Shown one piece after another: positions 9,492 to 18,292 of a DNA stretch of 64,000 nucleotides (position 1 is the first letter of the stretch; the number at the start of each line of letters is the position of its first letter). The notes beneath the pieces are model-generated. The model had not been told where the DNA came from, did no database searches, and saw only the letters and a program-made list of their open reading frames with translations. A program made the position numbers and the translations under genes. This stretch comes from Streptomyces morookaense (lineage in GTDB: Bacteria > Actinomycetota > Actinomycetes > Streptomycetales > Streptomycetaceae): positions 37,655-101,654 of the forward strand of contig NZ_JABBXF010000049.1 of NCBI RefSeq assembly GCF_013030945.1, in the 5' to 3' direction.

Positions 9492-10618
9492 GCGCACCCG
9501 CCCCGCAGCCGCTGGTCACCCTGGACGACTACCGCACCGCCGCACGCGGCCTCGTCGAACCCTCCGCCTGGGACTACATCGACGGCGGCAGCGGCGACGA
9601 GACCACCCTGCACGAGTCCGAGGCGGCATACCGCCGCCACCGGCTGCGCCCCCGCGTCCTGGTGGACGTCTCCCGCTGCGACACCCGCACCACCCTGCTG
9701 GGCAGCACCGTCCAACTGCCCGTCGGCATCGCGCCGATGGCCTTCCACGGACTGGTCACCCCCGAGGCCGAACTCGCCTGCGTCCGCGCCGCCGGGGAGG
9801 CCGGCGCGCTGATGGTCGTCAGCACCTTCTCCGGCACCCCGCTGGAGGACCTCGCCCGGGCCGCCGGCGGCCCGCTGTGGATGCAGCTGTACGTCTTCCG
9901 GCACCGCCCCACCACCGAGACGCTCGTCCGACGGGCCGAAGCGGCCGGCTACCGCGCGCTGGTGGTCACCGTGGACACCCCGCGCATGGCCCGCCGCCCG
10001 CGCGACCTGCGCAACGGCTTCCGCCTGCCGCCCGGCGTGACCCCCGCGAACTTCGGCAGCGAGATCTCGGCAGGCCTGCACGCCGGCACGGCCGGCGCCT
10101 CGGCGCTGGGCACCCACGCCGAACGCCACCACGACGCGGCCTTCACCTGGGACGACCTGGCCTGGCTGCGCTCGCTGACCTCGCTGCCCATCGTCCTCAA
10201 GGGTGTGCTGACCGCCGAGGACGCGGACCGCGCGGCCGCCCTGGGCGTGGAGGCGATCGTGGTGTCCAACCACGGCGGCCGCCAGCTCGACGGCGCCGTC
10301 ACCGCCCTGGAGGCGCTGCCCGAGGTGGTGGCCGCCACGGCCGGGCGCTGCGAGGTCCTTGTCGACGGCGGCATCCGGCGCGGCACGGACGTCCTCGTCG
10401 CGCTCGCCCTCGGCGCCCGGGCGGTCCTGGTGGGCCGGCCCGTGCTGTGGGGCATGGCCGTCGACGGTGCCGACGGCGCCCGCGAGGTGCTGTCCGTCCT
10501 CGGCGCCGAACTGGAGAACGCCCTGGCCCTGTGCGGCCGCCCCGACCTGGCATCCGTCGACGCGGATCTGCTCCGCGCACCGCAGCACACCACCCCCGCA
10601 ACCCCCCACCACTTCTGA
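9488..10618 (+). CDS. hmo: 4-hydroxymandelate oxidase (FMN-dependent alpha-hydroxy-acid oxidase)
   Basis: A 376-residue TIM-barrel flavoenzyme of the lactate/glycolate oxidase family. Visible signatures are the N-terminal WDYIDGGSGDE, the FMN-binding PVGIAPMAFHG, the catalytic SNHGGRQLD with its active-site His, and the phosphate-binding DGGIRRGTDV and GARAVLVGRP. Here it should oxidise 4-hydroxymandelate to 4-hydroxyphenylglyoxylate, the step after HmaS. ATG at 9488 overlaps the hmaS stop (ATGA), so the two genes are translationally coupled. Substrate is inferred from the neighbours; the fold and chemistry are sure. Confidence 0.9.
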   Translation: MSAPAPQPLVTLDDYRTAARGLVEPSAWDYIDGGSGDETTLHESEAAYRRHRLRPRVLVDVSRCDTRTTLLGSTVQLPVGIAPMAFHGLVTPEAELACVRAAGEAGALMVVSTFSGTPLEDLARAAGGPLWMQLYVFRHRPTTETLVRRAEAAGYRALVVTVDTPRMARRPRDLRNGFRLPPGVTPANFGSEISAGLHAGTAGASALGTHAERHHDAAFTWDDLAWLRSLTSLPIVLKGVLTAEDADRAAALGVEAIVVSNHGGRQLDGAVTALEALPEVVAATAGRCEVLVDGGIRRGTDVLVALALGARAVLVGRPVLWGMAVDGADGAREVLSVLGAELENALALCGRPDLASVDADLLRAPQHTTPATPHHF

Positions 10619-10630
10619 GGAGACCTGCCC

Positions 10631-11566
10631 ATGCCCGCAGACCAGCAGCTGGAGACCGTCGTGGACGCCTTCTCCCTGAGCCCGGCCGACCGTGAACTCC
10701 TGCCCACCGCCGAGGACGTGGACTTCTACCAGGAGCACGGCTGGTTCCTCACCCGGAAACTCCTCACCGACGCCGAGGTCGACGAACTCGTCGAGGCCAG
10801 CGAGCGGTTCTACGCCGGCCACCGCGACCGCACCCTGCCCACCCGCCCGCCGCGGCTCGCCTACTGGACGCCGGAGAAGGGCGACGTGCACCGGCACAAC
10901 GACTACATCTTCTACGAGGACGCCACGATCCGGCGCATCCTGTCCAAGCCGGTCATCGCGGCGACGGCCGCACTGATCGCCCGCACCGACCAGATCCGCC
11001 TGTGGAACAGCACGCTGATCTACAAGCCGTCCGGCACCGCCGACGAACGCAACATCGTGCCCTGGCACTTCGACCGCCACTACTGGCAGACCTGCACCTC
11101 CGACAACATGCTCACCGCCTTCATCCCCTTCCACGACTGTGACGAGGAGATGGGCACCATCAGCATGGTCGACGGCAGCCACACCTGGAAGGAGACCGGC
11201 GCCAAGGACTCCACCACCCGGCACTTCGCCGACCGCGACCGCCTCGAACTCGAGGACATGCTGCAGGAGAACGCCGCCTTCAACGGCACCGAGGTGCGCA
11301 AGGTCCCCGTCGTCATCCCCAAGGGACACATCAGCTTCCACCACTGCCGCACCTACCACGGCAGCGGACTCAACACCAGCGGCCGCCCGCGCCGCGCCAT
11401 CAGCCTCCACCTCCAGGACCGGGACAACGCCTGGCGCCCCTTCCCGCTGGCCGACGGCAGCAACGTCGTCTACAACAACGACGTGCTCGTCCGCCCGGAC
11501 GCCGACGGCCACCCCGACTACACCGACCCGCAGTTCTGCCCGGTCCTGTGGGAAGGCCGGCTGTGA
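10631..11566 (+). CDS. PhyH-family (phytanoyl-CoA dioxygenase-like) Fe(II)/2-oxoglutarate oxygenase
   Basis: A 311-residue jelly-roll oxygenase. The iron triad can be read as H146-x-D148 (VPWHFDRHYW) and H243 (RTYHGSGLN), and R254/R255 (GRPRRAISLH) can hold 2-oxoglutarate. GAGGAGA lies 8 bases before the ATG. It sits between the oxidase and the aminotransferase of the hydroxyphenylglycine pathway, which has no known need for such an enzyme. A plausible role is hydroxylation of hydroxyphenylglycine or of a precursor; the substrate cannot be read from the sequence. The position argues for a product that is more than plain 4-hydroxyphenylglycine. Confidence 0.85.
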   Translation: MPADQQLETVVDAFSLSPADRELLPTAEDVDFYQEHGWFLTRKLLTDAEVDELVEASERFYAGHRDRTLPTRPPRLAYWTPEKGDVHRHNDYIFYEDATIRRILSKPVIAATAALIARTDQIRLWNSTLIYKPSGTADERNIVPWHFDRHYWQTCTSDNMLTAFIPFHDCDEEMGTISMVDGSHTWKETGAKDSTTRHFADRDRLELEDMLQENAAFNGTEVRKVPVVIPKGHISFHHCRTYHGSGLNTSGRPRRAISLHLQDRDNAWRPFPLADGSNVVYNNDVLVRPDADGHPDYTDPQFCPVLWEGRL

Positions 11567-12882
11567 CACCTCCCGCCCTGCCCCTCGATCTGCCCCTCGA
11601 CGAACTCCACGGCTCGCTCGCCGATCCGCTGATGGAGGTCATGAACTTCCTCAACGAGATCACCCTGCGCCACCCCGACGCCATCTCCTTCGGCCCCGGA
11701 CGCCCCTACGAGGGCTTCTTCGAAACCGGCAGCATCGCCGCCTACCTCGACGCCTGGACCCGCCACCTCACCGAGGACCTGGGCCGCACCCCCGACCAGG
11801 TGCGCACCAGCCTCTTCCAGTACGGCCGCACCAACGGCCAGATCCACGAACTGATCGCCCGCACCCTGCGCAACGACGAGAACATCGAGACCGACCCGGC
11901 CGCCGTGGTCGTCACCGTCGGCTGCCAGGAGGCCATGCTCATCACCCTGCGCGCCCTCTTCGCCGGCCCCTCCGACGTCCTGCTGGTCACCGACCCCGTC
12001 TACGTCGGCATCGCGGGCGCCGCCCGGCTGCTGGGCATCGAGACCGTACCCGTCGCCGAGGACGGGAACGGCATCAGCCCCGACGCACTGCTCGCCGCCG
12101 TACGCGCCGTACGGGCAGCCGGCAAACGTCCCCGCGCGCTGTACACCATCCCCGACTTCTCCAACCCCTCGGGCGCCAGCCTCCCATTGGAACGCCGCCA
12201 CGAACTCCTCCGCATCGCCGAGGACGAGGACCTGCTCGTCCTCGAGGACAACCCCTACGGGTTCTTCACCCGCACCGGCACCATCCGCCCCACCCTCAAG
12301 GCACTCGACACCCGCGGCCGCGTCATCCACCTCGGCTCGTTCGCCAAGACCTGCTTCCCCGGCGCCCGCGTCGGCTATGTCATCGCCGACCAGACCGTCA
12401 CCGGCCCCGACGGACGCCGCACCCTCCTCGCCGACGAACTGTCCAAAATCAAGAGCATGGTGACGGTCAACACCCCGACCCTCAGCCAGGCCCTCATCGG
12501 CGGCATGCTCCTCACCCACGACTGCCGCCTGCGCGAGGCCAACAAACAGGCCGTCGACTTCTACCGCACCAACCTCGACGTCCTCCTCGCCTCCCTGGAC
12601 GAGCACTTCCCCCCGGCCGTCCGCGACCGCACCGGCATCCACTGGAACACCCCCGACGGCGGCTTCTTCCTCACCCTCACCCTGCCCTTCCCCGCGGACG
12701 ACGCACTGCTGCGCCTCTCCGCGAGCGAGCACGGCGTGATCTGGACACCCATGCGCTACTTCCACACCGACCACGCCGGCGACAACCGGCTGCGCCTGTC
12801 GTGCAGTTACCTCTCACCCGACGACATCCGTGAGGGCGTCCGCAGACTGGCGGCACTGGTGGAGAGGCGGACCGCACCGTGA
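11563..12882 (+). CDS. hpgT: HpgT-like PLP aminotransferase (hydroxyphenylglycine forming)
   Basis: A ~439-residue fold-type I aminotransferase of the MocR/HpgT branch without an HTH domain. Typical segments are DAISFGPGRPYEGFF, LFQYGRTNGQIHELIA, PDFSNPSGASLP and HLGSFAKTCFPGARVGY, with the PLP lysine in SFAK. HpgT transfers an amino group (usually from tyrosine) to 4-hydroxyphenylglyoxylate, giving L-4-hydroxyphenylglycine and regenerating 4-hydroxyphenylpyruvate for HmaS. The GTG at 11563 overlaps the stop of the previous gene and has GGAAGG 7 bases upstream; a GTG at 11548 is possible but less well placed. The pathway step is inferred from family and context. Confidence 0.87.
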   Translation: MTPPALPLDLPLDELHGSLADPLMEVMNFLNEITLRHPDAISFGPGRPYEGFFETGSIAAYLDAWTRHLTEDLGRTPDQVRTSLFQYGRTNGQIHELIARTLRNDENIETDPAAVVVTVGCQEAMLITLRALFAGPSDVLLVTDPVYVGIAGAARLLGIETVPVAEDGNGISPDALLAAVRAVRAAGKRPRALYTIPDFSNPSGASLPLERRHELLRIAEDEDLLVLEDNPYGFFTRTGTIRPTLKALDTRGRVIHLGSFAKTCFPGARVGYVIADQTVTGPDGRRTLLADELSKIKSMVTVNTPTLSQALIGGMLLTHDCRLREANKQAVDFYRTNLDVLLASLDEHFPPAVRDRTGIHWNTPDGGFFLTLTLPFPADDALLRLSASEHGVIWTPMRYFHTDHAGDNRLRLSCSYLSPDDIREGVRRLAALVERRTAP

Positions 12883-13787
12883 ACGCCGTCCTCTACGCGG
12901 TGACGGTGGCCATCTGGGGCTCCACCTGGCTGGCCATCAAAGGCCAGTTGGGCGACGTCCACCCCACCCTCTCGGTCTTCTACCGCTTCGCCCTCGCCGC
13001 CGCGATCATGCTGGTGTACGCCCGGGCACGCGGACTGCCGCTCGCCTACCCCGCGCGCATGCACGCCCGGTTCGCCCTCATGGGCGCCCTGATGTTCTCG
13101 TCGAACTTCGTCCTCTTCTACTTCGCCGAACAACACCTGGCCACCGGACTGGTCTCCGTGGTGTTCGCCATGTCCCTCCTGGTGAACATCTGCTTCGCCC
13201 GGATCTTCTTCCGGCGCAGAGTCCCCGCCGTGGTCCTCGTCGGCGGCGCTCTCGGCCTCGCCGGCATCGTCACCGTCTTCTGGCCCGCCCTGACCGCCTT
13301 CGACCCCTCCTCCGGCGACGGCCTCGGCATCCTGCTGGCCTGCGCCGGAACCCTCGTGTTCTGCCTGGGCAACGTCGTGTCCGGCAAGGTCCAGGCAGCC
13401 GGCGTACCGGTCGTCCAGAGCACCGGCTGGGCGATGCTGTACGGAGCCGTGCTCATCGCCCCGTTCGCCGCGATCTTCGGCCACGGCACCCTGTACGAAC
13501 CGACATGGAAGTACACCGGCTGCCTGGCCTATCTCGCCGTCATCGGCTCCGTCGTCGGCTTCGGCACCTACCTCACCCTGCTGGGCCGCATCGGCGGCGA
13601 ACGGGCGGCCTACGCCACCGTCCTCTTCCCCGTCGTCTCACTGCTGCTGTCGACCGCCTTCGAGGACTTCACCTGGACCACGCAGGACGTCCTGGGCGTC
13701 GCCTGCATCCTCCTCGGCAACGCCGTCGCCCTGGCGGGCCCGGCCCTGCTGCGCCGGCGCGCGGAACGGTCACCTGCCGTGACGTGA
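12879..13787 (+). CDS. EamA/DMT-superfamily exporter
   Basis: A 302-residue membrane protein with about ten hydrophobic helices in two EamA repeats. It opens with AVTVAIWGSTWLAIKGQLG, a common EamA start, and contains the FALAAAIMLVYARARG and GIVTVFWPALTAF segments. GTG at 12879 overlaps the aminotransferase stop (GTGA). EamA proteins export amino acids and small metabolites. Ending this operon, it probably exports the hydroxyphenylglycine-type product, or protects the cell from it. Confidence 0.88.
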   Translation: MNAVLYAVTVAIWGSTWLAIKGQLGDVHPTLSVFYRFALAAAIMLVYARARGLPLAYPARMHARFALMGALMFSSNFVLFYFAEQHLATGLVSVVFAMSLLVNICFARIFFRRRVPAVVLVGGALGLAGIVTVFWPALTAFDPSSGDGLGILLACAGTLVFCLGNVVSGKVQAAGVPVVQSTGWAMLYGAVLIAPFAAIFGHGTLYEPTWKYTGCLAYLAVIGSVVGFGTYLTLLGRIGGERAAYATVLFPVVSLLLSTAFEDFTWTTQDVLGVACILLGNAVALAGPALLRRRAERSPAVT

Positions 13788-13887
13788 GCGTCCGCTGCGA
13801 GGTGGTGGCCACCGGGTCGGTGTGTCGTCCAGGACGACCCGGCCGCATCGGCGTGTGCGGCCGGCCCGGCGCGGGGCGAGCCTCGCG

Positions 13888-14343
13888 CTAGCTCAGCGAG
13901 TAGGTCTGCGACGGCCCGGAGCCCGCCGGGCGTTCGTCGAGGTAGACGACCTTCAGCCGGGAGAAGTACGGCGCCTTTCCGGCCCGGTGCACCGGCCGGT
14001 ACACCTCCACCTTCACCCGGAACGTGTGGAAGCGGCCGCCGGCGCAGTCCGGTACGCAGTCGTTGGCGACCTGCTCGCCCGTGCCGTGGGCGGCGCGGGC
14101 GGTCCACTCCTTCCAACGCAGCCCGCGCAGACCGTTGTTGCCGTCTGCGCAGGCCAGCATGTACTCGCGCGGTGCGATCTGATCGTGGCGCAAGCAGTCG
14201 ACGAGGACTGGGGCCTTGCGGTGGGCAAGTTCTTCGGCGGTGCGCGAGGGGGAGACGTCGGAAGCGGAGGCGGGTGCCGCCGCGGCGGCGAGGAGAGCGG
14301 CAGCGGACACCAGAACACTGGGCAGGTGACGGCTGGAGGACAT
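13888..14343 (-). CDS. Small exported protein of unknown function
   Basis: A 151-residue protein with a clear Sec signal peptide: SSSRH, a hydrophobic core VLVSAAALLAAAAA and an Ala-x-Ala site near PASAS. The mature part has four Cys residues (VDCLRHDQ, LACADGN, NDCVPDC), which suggests two disulfides, and is predicted to be mostly beta. AAGGGA lies about 9 bases before the ATG at 14343. It converges on the hydroxyphenylglycine operon and is divergent from the SapA-like gene. I do not recognise the family beyond exported proteins common in Streptomyces. Confidence 0.75.
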   Translation of the reverse strand: MSSSRHLPSVLVSAAALLAAAAAPASASDVSPSRTAEELAHRKAPVLVDCLRHDQIAPREYMLACADGNNGLRGLRWKEWTARAAHGTGEQVANDCVPDCAGGRFHTFRVKVEVYRPVHRAGKAPYFSRLKVVYLDERPAGSGPSQTYSLS

Positions 14344-14606
14344 GAGCGGTGTCCCTTCAAACGTCGGGCAGGACTGGAGTGGTTCTTCCCGACCAGACCA
14401 TTCACGCACCCGGACCGTTGCCCGATTCCAGGCCAAAAGGACGCACCGAGTCCGCCGCGCCGAGTGGTGGCCGGTTCTGCATGGTGGGGTTGAGGGGGCG
14501 TGCAACCCCTCAGGGGTGTGGAGTGTCTGGACGGGCACGGAGACGGCCGTCCCGAGCACATCCGACAACCGGCACCATGCGACTTGCGACTTCCACGGAG
14601 GACACA

Positions 14607-15077
14607 GTGAACCGTGCTGTACGTACCCGCATTGCGGGAGCTGCGCTGCTCGCCGCCGCCACGACCGTCACCACGCTGGTGGCGGGCAGCGGGACGGCCG
14701 TCGCCGCCCCGGCCCAGGCCGCTGCCGCGTACAACAAGGAGTGCGGCAGCGGATACCGGCAGGTCAACGAGCTCCCGATCCCGGGCCGCGGGACGGTGTT
14801 CCTGGCCTACAACGCCGCCACCGGCAAGAACTGTGTGGTCACCAAGCGGAACAGCCCGGCCGGTCAGCGGCTGTGGGTGGGCTCCTGGATCCAGCGCGAC
14901 AACGACGTGAAGTCGAAGCAGGAGCAGTACGGCTTCTTCACGACGTACGCCGGACCGGTCTACCTGGAGGCCAAGGGCAAGTGCGTCGACTGGGGCGGCG
15001 AGATCGACGGCTATGTCGTGGCCCGCTACAAGACAAACTGCGCTGCCTTCGCGGCCACCGAGGGTCGGGCCCGCTGA
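14607..15077 (+). CDS. SapA-like spore-associated exported protein
   Basis: A 156-residue exported protein. The signal peptide runs RIAGAALLAAATTVTTLVAG to an Ala-rich cut (VAAPAQA). The mature domain begins AAAYNKECGSGYRQVNELPI and contains GTVFLAYNAATGKNCVVTKR, a pattern I associate with spore-associated protein A of Streptomyces, with conserved Cys residues. CGGAGGA lies just before the GTG at 14607. SapA is found on aerial-hypha and spore surfaces; its molecular role is unknown. Confidence 0.75.
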   Translation: MNRAVRTRIAGAALLAAATTVTTLVAGSGTAVAAPAQAAAAYNKECGSGYRQVNELPIPGRGTVFLAYNAATGKNCVVTKRNSPAGQRLWVGSWIQRDNDVKSKQEQYGFFTTYAGPVYLEAKGKCVDWGGEIDGYVVARYKTNCAAFAATEGRAR

Positions 15078-15208
15078 CCCGGGAGTGAACTGAAGGGGCG
15101 AGCGAGCGGTGGGCGGCGCGATGTACGGCCCTGCCTGTCGCTCCGCTCACCGCCGCCCGGCTACGCGCCCGATGCCGCAGGAAGATCGAGCGCGCCCCGT
15201 CAGCGACA

Positions 15209-16345
15209 TCAGCGTGCGTTGAGTCGGGCGGCCTGACGCATCAGATGGTCGCGTTCGGCGAGGTTGGGCGCCTTGTGGGCCGCCTCGGCGTACAGCCGTG
15301 CCGCCGTTGCCAGGTCGCCGTCGCGCTCGTGGAGGTAGGCCGCCACCGCGGTGTGGCGGGGCAGCGAGTCGTCCAGTGCCGCGAGCGCGGCCAGACCGGC
15401 CCGCGGTCCGTCGGCCTCGCCGACGGCGACCGCACGGTTGAGCCGGACGACGGGGCTGTCGGTCAGACGCGTGAGCTCGTCGTACCACTCGACGATCTGC
15501 ACCCAGTCGGTCTCCTCGGCGGTGGGCGCGTCGGCGTGGAGTGCCGCGATGGCGGCCTGGGCCTGGAACTCGCCCAGCCGGTCGCGGGCGAGGGCAGCCT
15601 GGAGGATCGCGACGCCCTCGGCGATCAGGCGCGTGTCCCACCGTCCGCGGTCCTGCTCGGCGAGCGGCACCAGGCTGCCGTCGGGCGCGGTCCGGGCGGC
15701 GCGCCGGGCGTGGTGGAGCAGCATGAGGGCGAGCAGGCCCGCCGCCTCGGGATGGTCGACGGCGGCCGCGAGCTGCCGGGTGAGCCGGATGGCCTCGGCG
15801 GCGAGGTCGACGTCGCCGGAGTAGCCCTCGTTGAAGACGAGGTAGAGGACGCGCAGCACGGTGGCGACGTCGCCGGGCCGGTCGAGGCGCACGCCGGAGA
15901 CGGTGCGCTTGGCCCGGCTGATGCGTTGCGCCATGGTCGCCTCGGGTACCAGGTAGGCCTGGGCGATCTGGCGGGTGGTGAGCCCGCCGACGGCGCGCAG
16001 GGTGAGCGCGACCGCCGATGCCGGGGTCAGCGACGGGTGGGCGCACAGGAAGTAGAGCTGGAGCGTGTCGTCCACCGCGGGCGCCGGCCCGGGCGCCGGC
16101 TCCTCCTCGACGCGGTCCTCACGCCGGCGGCGGGCGGCGTCGGCCCGGGTCGCGTCGAGGAACTTGCGCCAGGCCACGGTGACGAGCCAGCCCTTGGCAT
16201 CCCGCGGAGGGTCGGCCGGCCAGACGCGCAGTGCCTCGACCAGCGCGTCCTGCACGGCGTCCTCGGCCGCCGCGAAGTCGGCTCCGCGGCGGACCAGGAC
16301 GGTGAGCACGCCCGGCGTGAGGCTCCTGAGCAGGACCTCGTCCAC
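15209..16345 (-). CDS. ECF42-type sigma factor with C-terminal TPR-like extension
   Basis: A 378-residue protein. The N-terminal ~175 residues hold sigma-2 (FAAAEDAVQDALVEALRVWP, GWLVTVAWRKFLDATR) and sigma-4 (LTTRQIAQAYLVPEATMAQRI). The remaining ~200 residues are the helical extension that marks ECF42, ending in DGDLATAARLYAEAA...RDHLMRQAARLN. No anti-sigma factor is adjacent. The upstream YCII/DGPF gene is 8 bases away in the same direction, the usual ECF42 partner. GTG at 16345 gives the family-like N-terminus. Targets in ECF42 systems are commonly the DGPF genes themselves. Confidence 0.9.
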   Translation of the reverse strand: MDEVLLRSLTPGVLTVLVRRGADFAAAEDAVQDALVEALRVWPADPPRDAKGWLVTVAWRKFLDATRADAARRRREDRVEEEPAPGPAPAVDDTLQLYFLCAHPSLTPASAVALTLRAVGGLTTRQIAQAYLVPEATMAQRISRAKRTVSGVRLDRPGDVATVLRVLYLVFNEGYSGDVDLAAEAIRLTRQLAAAVDHPEAAGLLALMLLHHARRAARTAPDGSLVPLAEQDRGRWDTRLIAEGVAILQAALARDRLGEFQAQAAIAALHADAPTAEETDWVQIVEWYDELTRLTDSPVVRLNRAVAVGEADGPRAGLAALAALDDSLPRHTAVAAYLHERDGDLATAARLYAEAAHKAPNLAERDHLMRQAARLNAR

Positions 16346-16353
16346 CGGTTACG

Positions 16354-16761
16354 TCATTCCGTGATGGTGGGCGGGCAGGCCAGGAACGGGCGCACCTCCA
16401 GCCACTCGTGGATCGGCTTGCCGCCCGCCCCCGGCGCGGCCGACAGCTCCCCGGCCAGCTGGACGGCGCGTTCGTGGCTGTCGACGTCGATGATCATCCA
16501 GCCGGCGATGAGGTCCTTGGTCTCGGCGAACGGTCCGTCGGTGACCGGCGGGCGCCCCTCACCGTCGTACCGCACCCACATCCCCTCCGGCGCGAGGGCC
16601 TGACCGTCGACGAACTCGCCGGTCTTCTCCAGCCGGGCCGCGAAGTCGTTCATGTACTGCACATGCGCCGAGATCTCCTCGGGGGTCCACCGGTCCATCG
16701 GCACGTTGTTGACCGGGGCCGGGGCGCCGCGGTAGTGCTTCAGCAGCAAGTACTTGGCCAT
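16354..16761 (-). CDS. YCII-related (DGPF) protein
   Basis: A 135-residue protein of the YCII superfamily with the diagnostic VTDGPFAETKD motif and an MIIDVDSHERAVQLA helix. The start at 16761 is supported by GAGGAG 8 bases upstream; the frame stays open further up, but no resemblance continues. It is co-directional with the ECF42 sigma factor and 8 bases before it, so they form one operon. Biochemical function of DGPF proteins is unknown; some YCII relatives use an acidic residue and His in ferredoxin-like folds. Confidence 0.88.
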   Translation of the reverse strand: MAKYLLLKHYRGAPAPVNNVPMDRWTPEEISAHVQYMNDFAARLEKTGEFVDGQALAPEGMWVRYDGEGRPPVTDGPFAETKDLIAGWMIIDVDSHERAVQLAGELSAAPGAGGKPIHEWLEVRPFLACPPTITE

Positions 16762-16945
16762 CGTGTTTCTCCTCGGTGCTCGTGCGACCCATTGTGGCCG
16801 CGTGCACTCCGGGGACGGAGCCGGACGCGGGTTCTCGACATCGCCGTCCAAATTTTTTTCCGGGGCGCTCGCGGGGCCAGCGGGTGAGGCTGGACGCGGA
16901 GGCCCGGGCCACGCCGTTTCCGGCCGTGGCCCGGCCTGCCATGGC

Positions 16946-18094
16946 TCAGGGACGGTGGAACGTCACCTCCGGGTAGGCCGGGGACGGACCGTCGAGCAGC
17001 TGTTGCCGCTCGCCCTTCAGATGCTGGTCGAAGAAGGCCGTCACATAGGCGCGGGTGATCTGCTCGCCGCGCAGGCCGGAGGTGCCGGGCCCGGGGATGC
17101 CCACCTGCTCGGCGAGGACGCCGAGGTCGGTGAAGCTCATGTGGTTCGTGCCGGCGACGGTGATCCAGCGCTTCCAGCCGTCGAGCCGGGACCATCCCTT
17201 CGTCCAGGAGTCGTCCTCGTGGCCGCCCGGCAGGGGGTGGCCCACCATGAGGAACGGCCGCCCGCCGAGTCCGGATCCGGGGACGGGGTCGACGAAGGTG
17301 CCGTCCAGGTCGACCCCGGCGCGCACCCGCTTGTCGGCCGCCATCGTGGAGGCACTGGCCGCGCCGCCTATGGAGTGGCCGGCCATGCCGATCCGCTGCT
17401 TGTCGACGAGGCGGGCGTACCGCCAGGCCGGGTGATGGCGGGTCAGTTCGTCGAGGACGAAGGAGGCGTCCTCCGCCCGGCTGCGGGCGATGTCCCCCGG
17501 ATCCTTCGGCATATGGCCGCAGAGGGTGCAGGGCAGGGTCTTCCCGTCGGGGAAGGTCTCGCCGGCGTTCTCGTAGGTGTGGTCGACGAGCGCGACGACG
17601 TACCCGTGGCTGGTGAGTTCCGTGGCGAGGCCGGTGAGGGTGGCGCGCTGCATGCCGAAGCCGGGGGAGAGCACGACCAGCGGGAACCGCCCGTGCTCCG
17701 GGCGGGCGCCGCTCCGCGCCCAGGTGCGGGTGTCGCTCAACACCTCGGGTGAGATCTTGACTTGCGGCACTTTCTCCAGCAGGCCCCGGGCCTCTTCGGT
17801 GGTCATGTAGGGGGCCGGTGTGCCGGTGCGCGGTGCGGCGGGGTAGTACATCGACACCATGAGCTGCCGGGGCCCGGCCGACGGGACCCAGGGGTCCCGG
17901 CGGCTGTTGTCCACGAGGTGCAGCACCTCACGGCCGACGGCGTGCGTTCCGGTGGGCCGGGGGAGCGCCAGGTGCGTGGCGGTGGCCGCGACGGGGGCGG
18001 GCCGGGGCGCGGCGGATGCCACCCCGGCGATGGGCAGCGGCAGGACGAGCGCGAGTACGGCGGTGGCCATGGCCGTGCGACGGAATCTTGTCAT
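16946..18094 (-). CDS. Secreted alpha/beta hydrolase (PAF-acetylhydrolase-like lipase)
   Basis: A 382-residue protein with a signal peptide (RFRRTAMATAVLALVLPLPIAG, cut near ASAAP). The nucleophile elbow is GHSIGG, preceded by an oxyanion segment SPGFGMQRA. The catalytic His is likely in GTNHMSF, and an Asp in DLDGTFVDP. The order and the IGMAGHSIGGAAS context fit bacterial platelet-activating-factor acetylhydrolase/isoform II and related polyester and lipase enzymes. Two Cys at CTLC may form a disulfide. It stands alone between the ECF42 operon and the SDR operon. Substrate unknown. Confidence 0.82.
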   Translation of the reverse strand: MTRFRRTAMATAVLALVLPLPIAGVASAAPRPAPVAATATHLALPRPTGTHAVGREVLHLVDNSRRDPWVPSAGPRQLMVSMYYPAAPRTGTPAPYMTTEEARGLLEKVPQVKISPEVLSDTRTWARSGARPEHGRFPLVVLSPGFGMQRATLTGLATELTSHGYVVALVDHTYENAGETFPDGKTLPCTLCGHMPKDPGDIARSRAEDASFVLDELTRHHPAWRYARLVDKQRIGMAGHSIGGAASASTMAADKRVRAGVDLDGTFVDPVPGSGLGGRPFLMVGHPLPGGHEDDSWTKGWSRLDGWKRWITVAGTNHMSFTDLGVLAEQVGIPGPGTSGLRGEQITRAYVTAFFDQHLKGERQQLLDGPSPAYPEVTFHRP

Positions 18095-18292
18095 GCACGG
18101 AACGCTAGGCCGTGATCCCGGGGGTCGCGTCAGCCGCCGGGGCTACTCGCATGTCAGCCCTCGGGAGGAGAAGTGGCCCGCCGTGCAGGGTGGTTGGGCT
18201 GCTGTCGAGCTGCGGGTGTACGGGGAACAGCCGGTACGGGGGCGGCACAACAACAGGCCGCCCCCTCACCAGCGCATCGGCGCATCAGGGCA

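Noticed and set aside
8252..10618. 788-codon plus frame that would fuse an N-terminal part to the oxidase
   Set aside because: Its first two thirds overlap hmaS in another frame and are Arg/Pro-rich; the ATG at 9488 overlapping the hmaS stop is the natural start.
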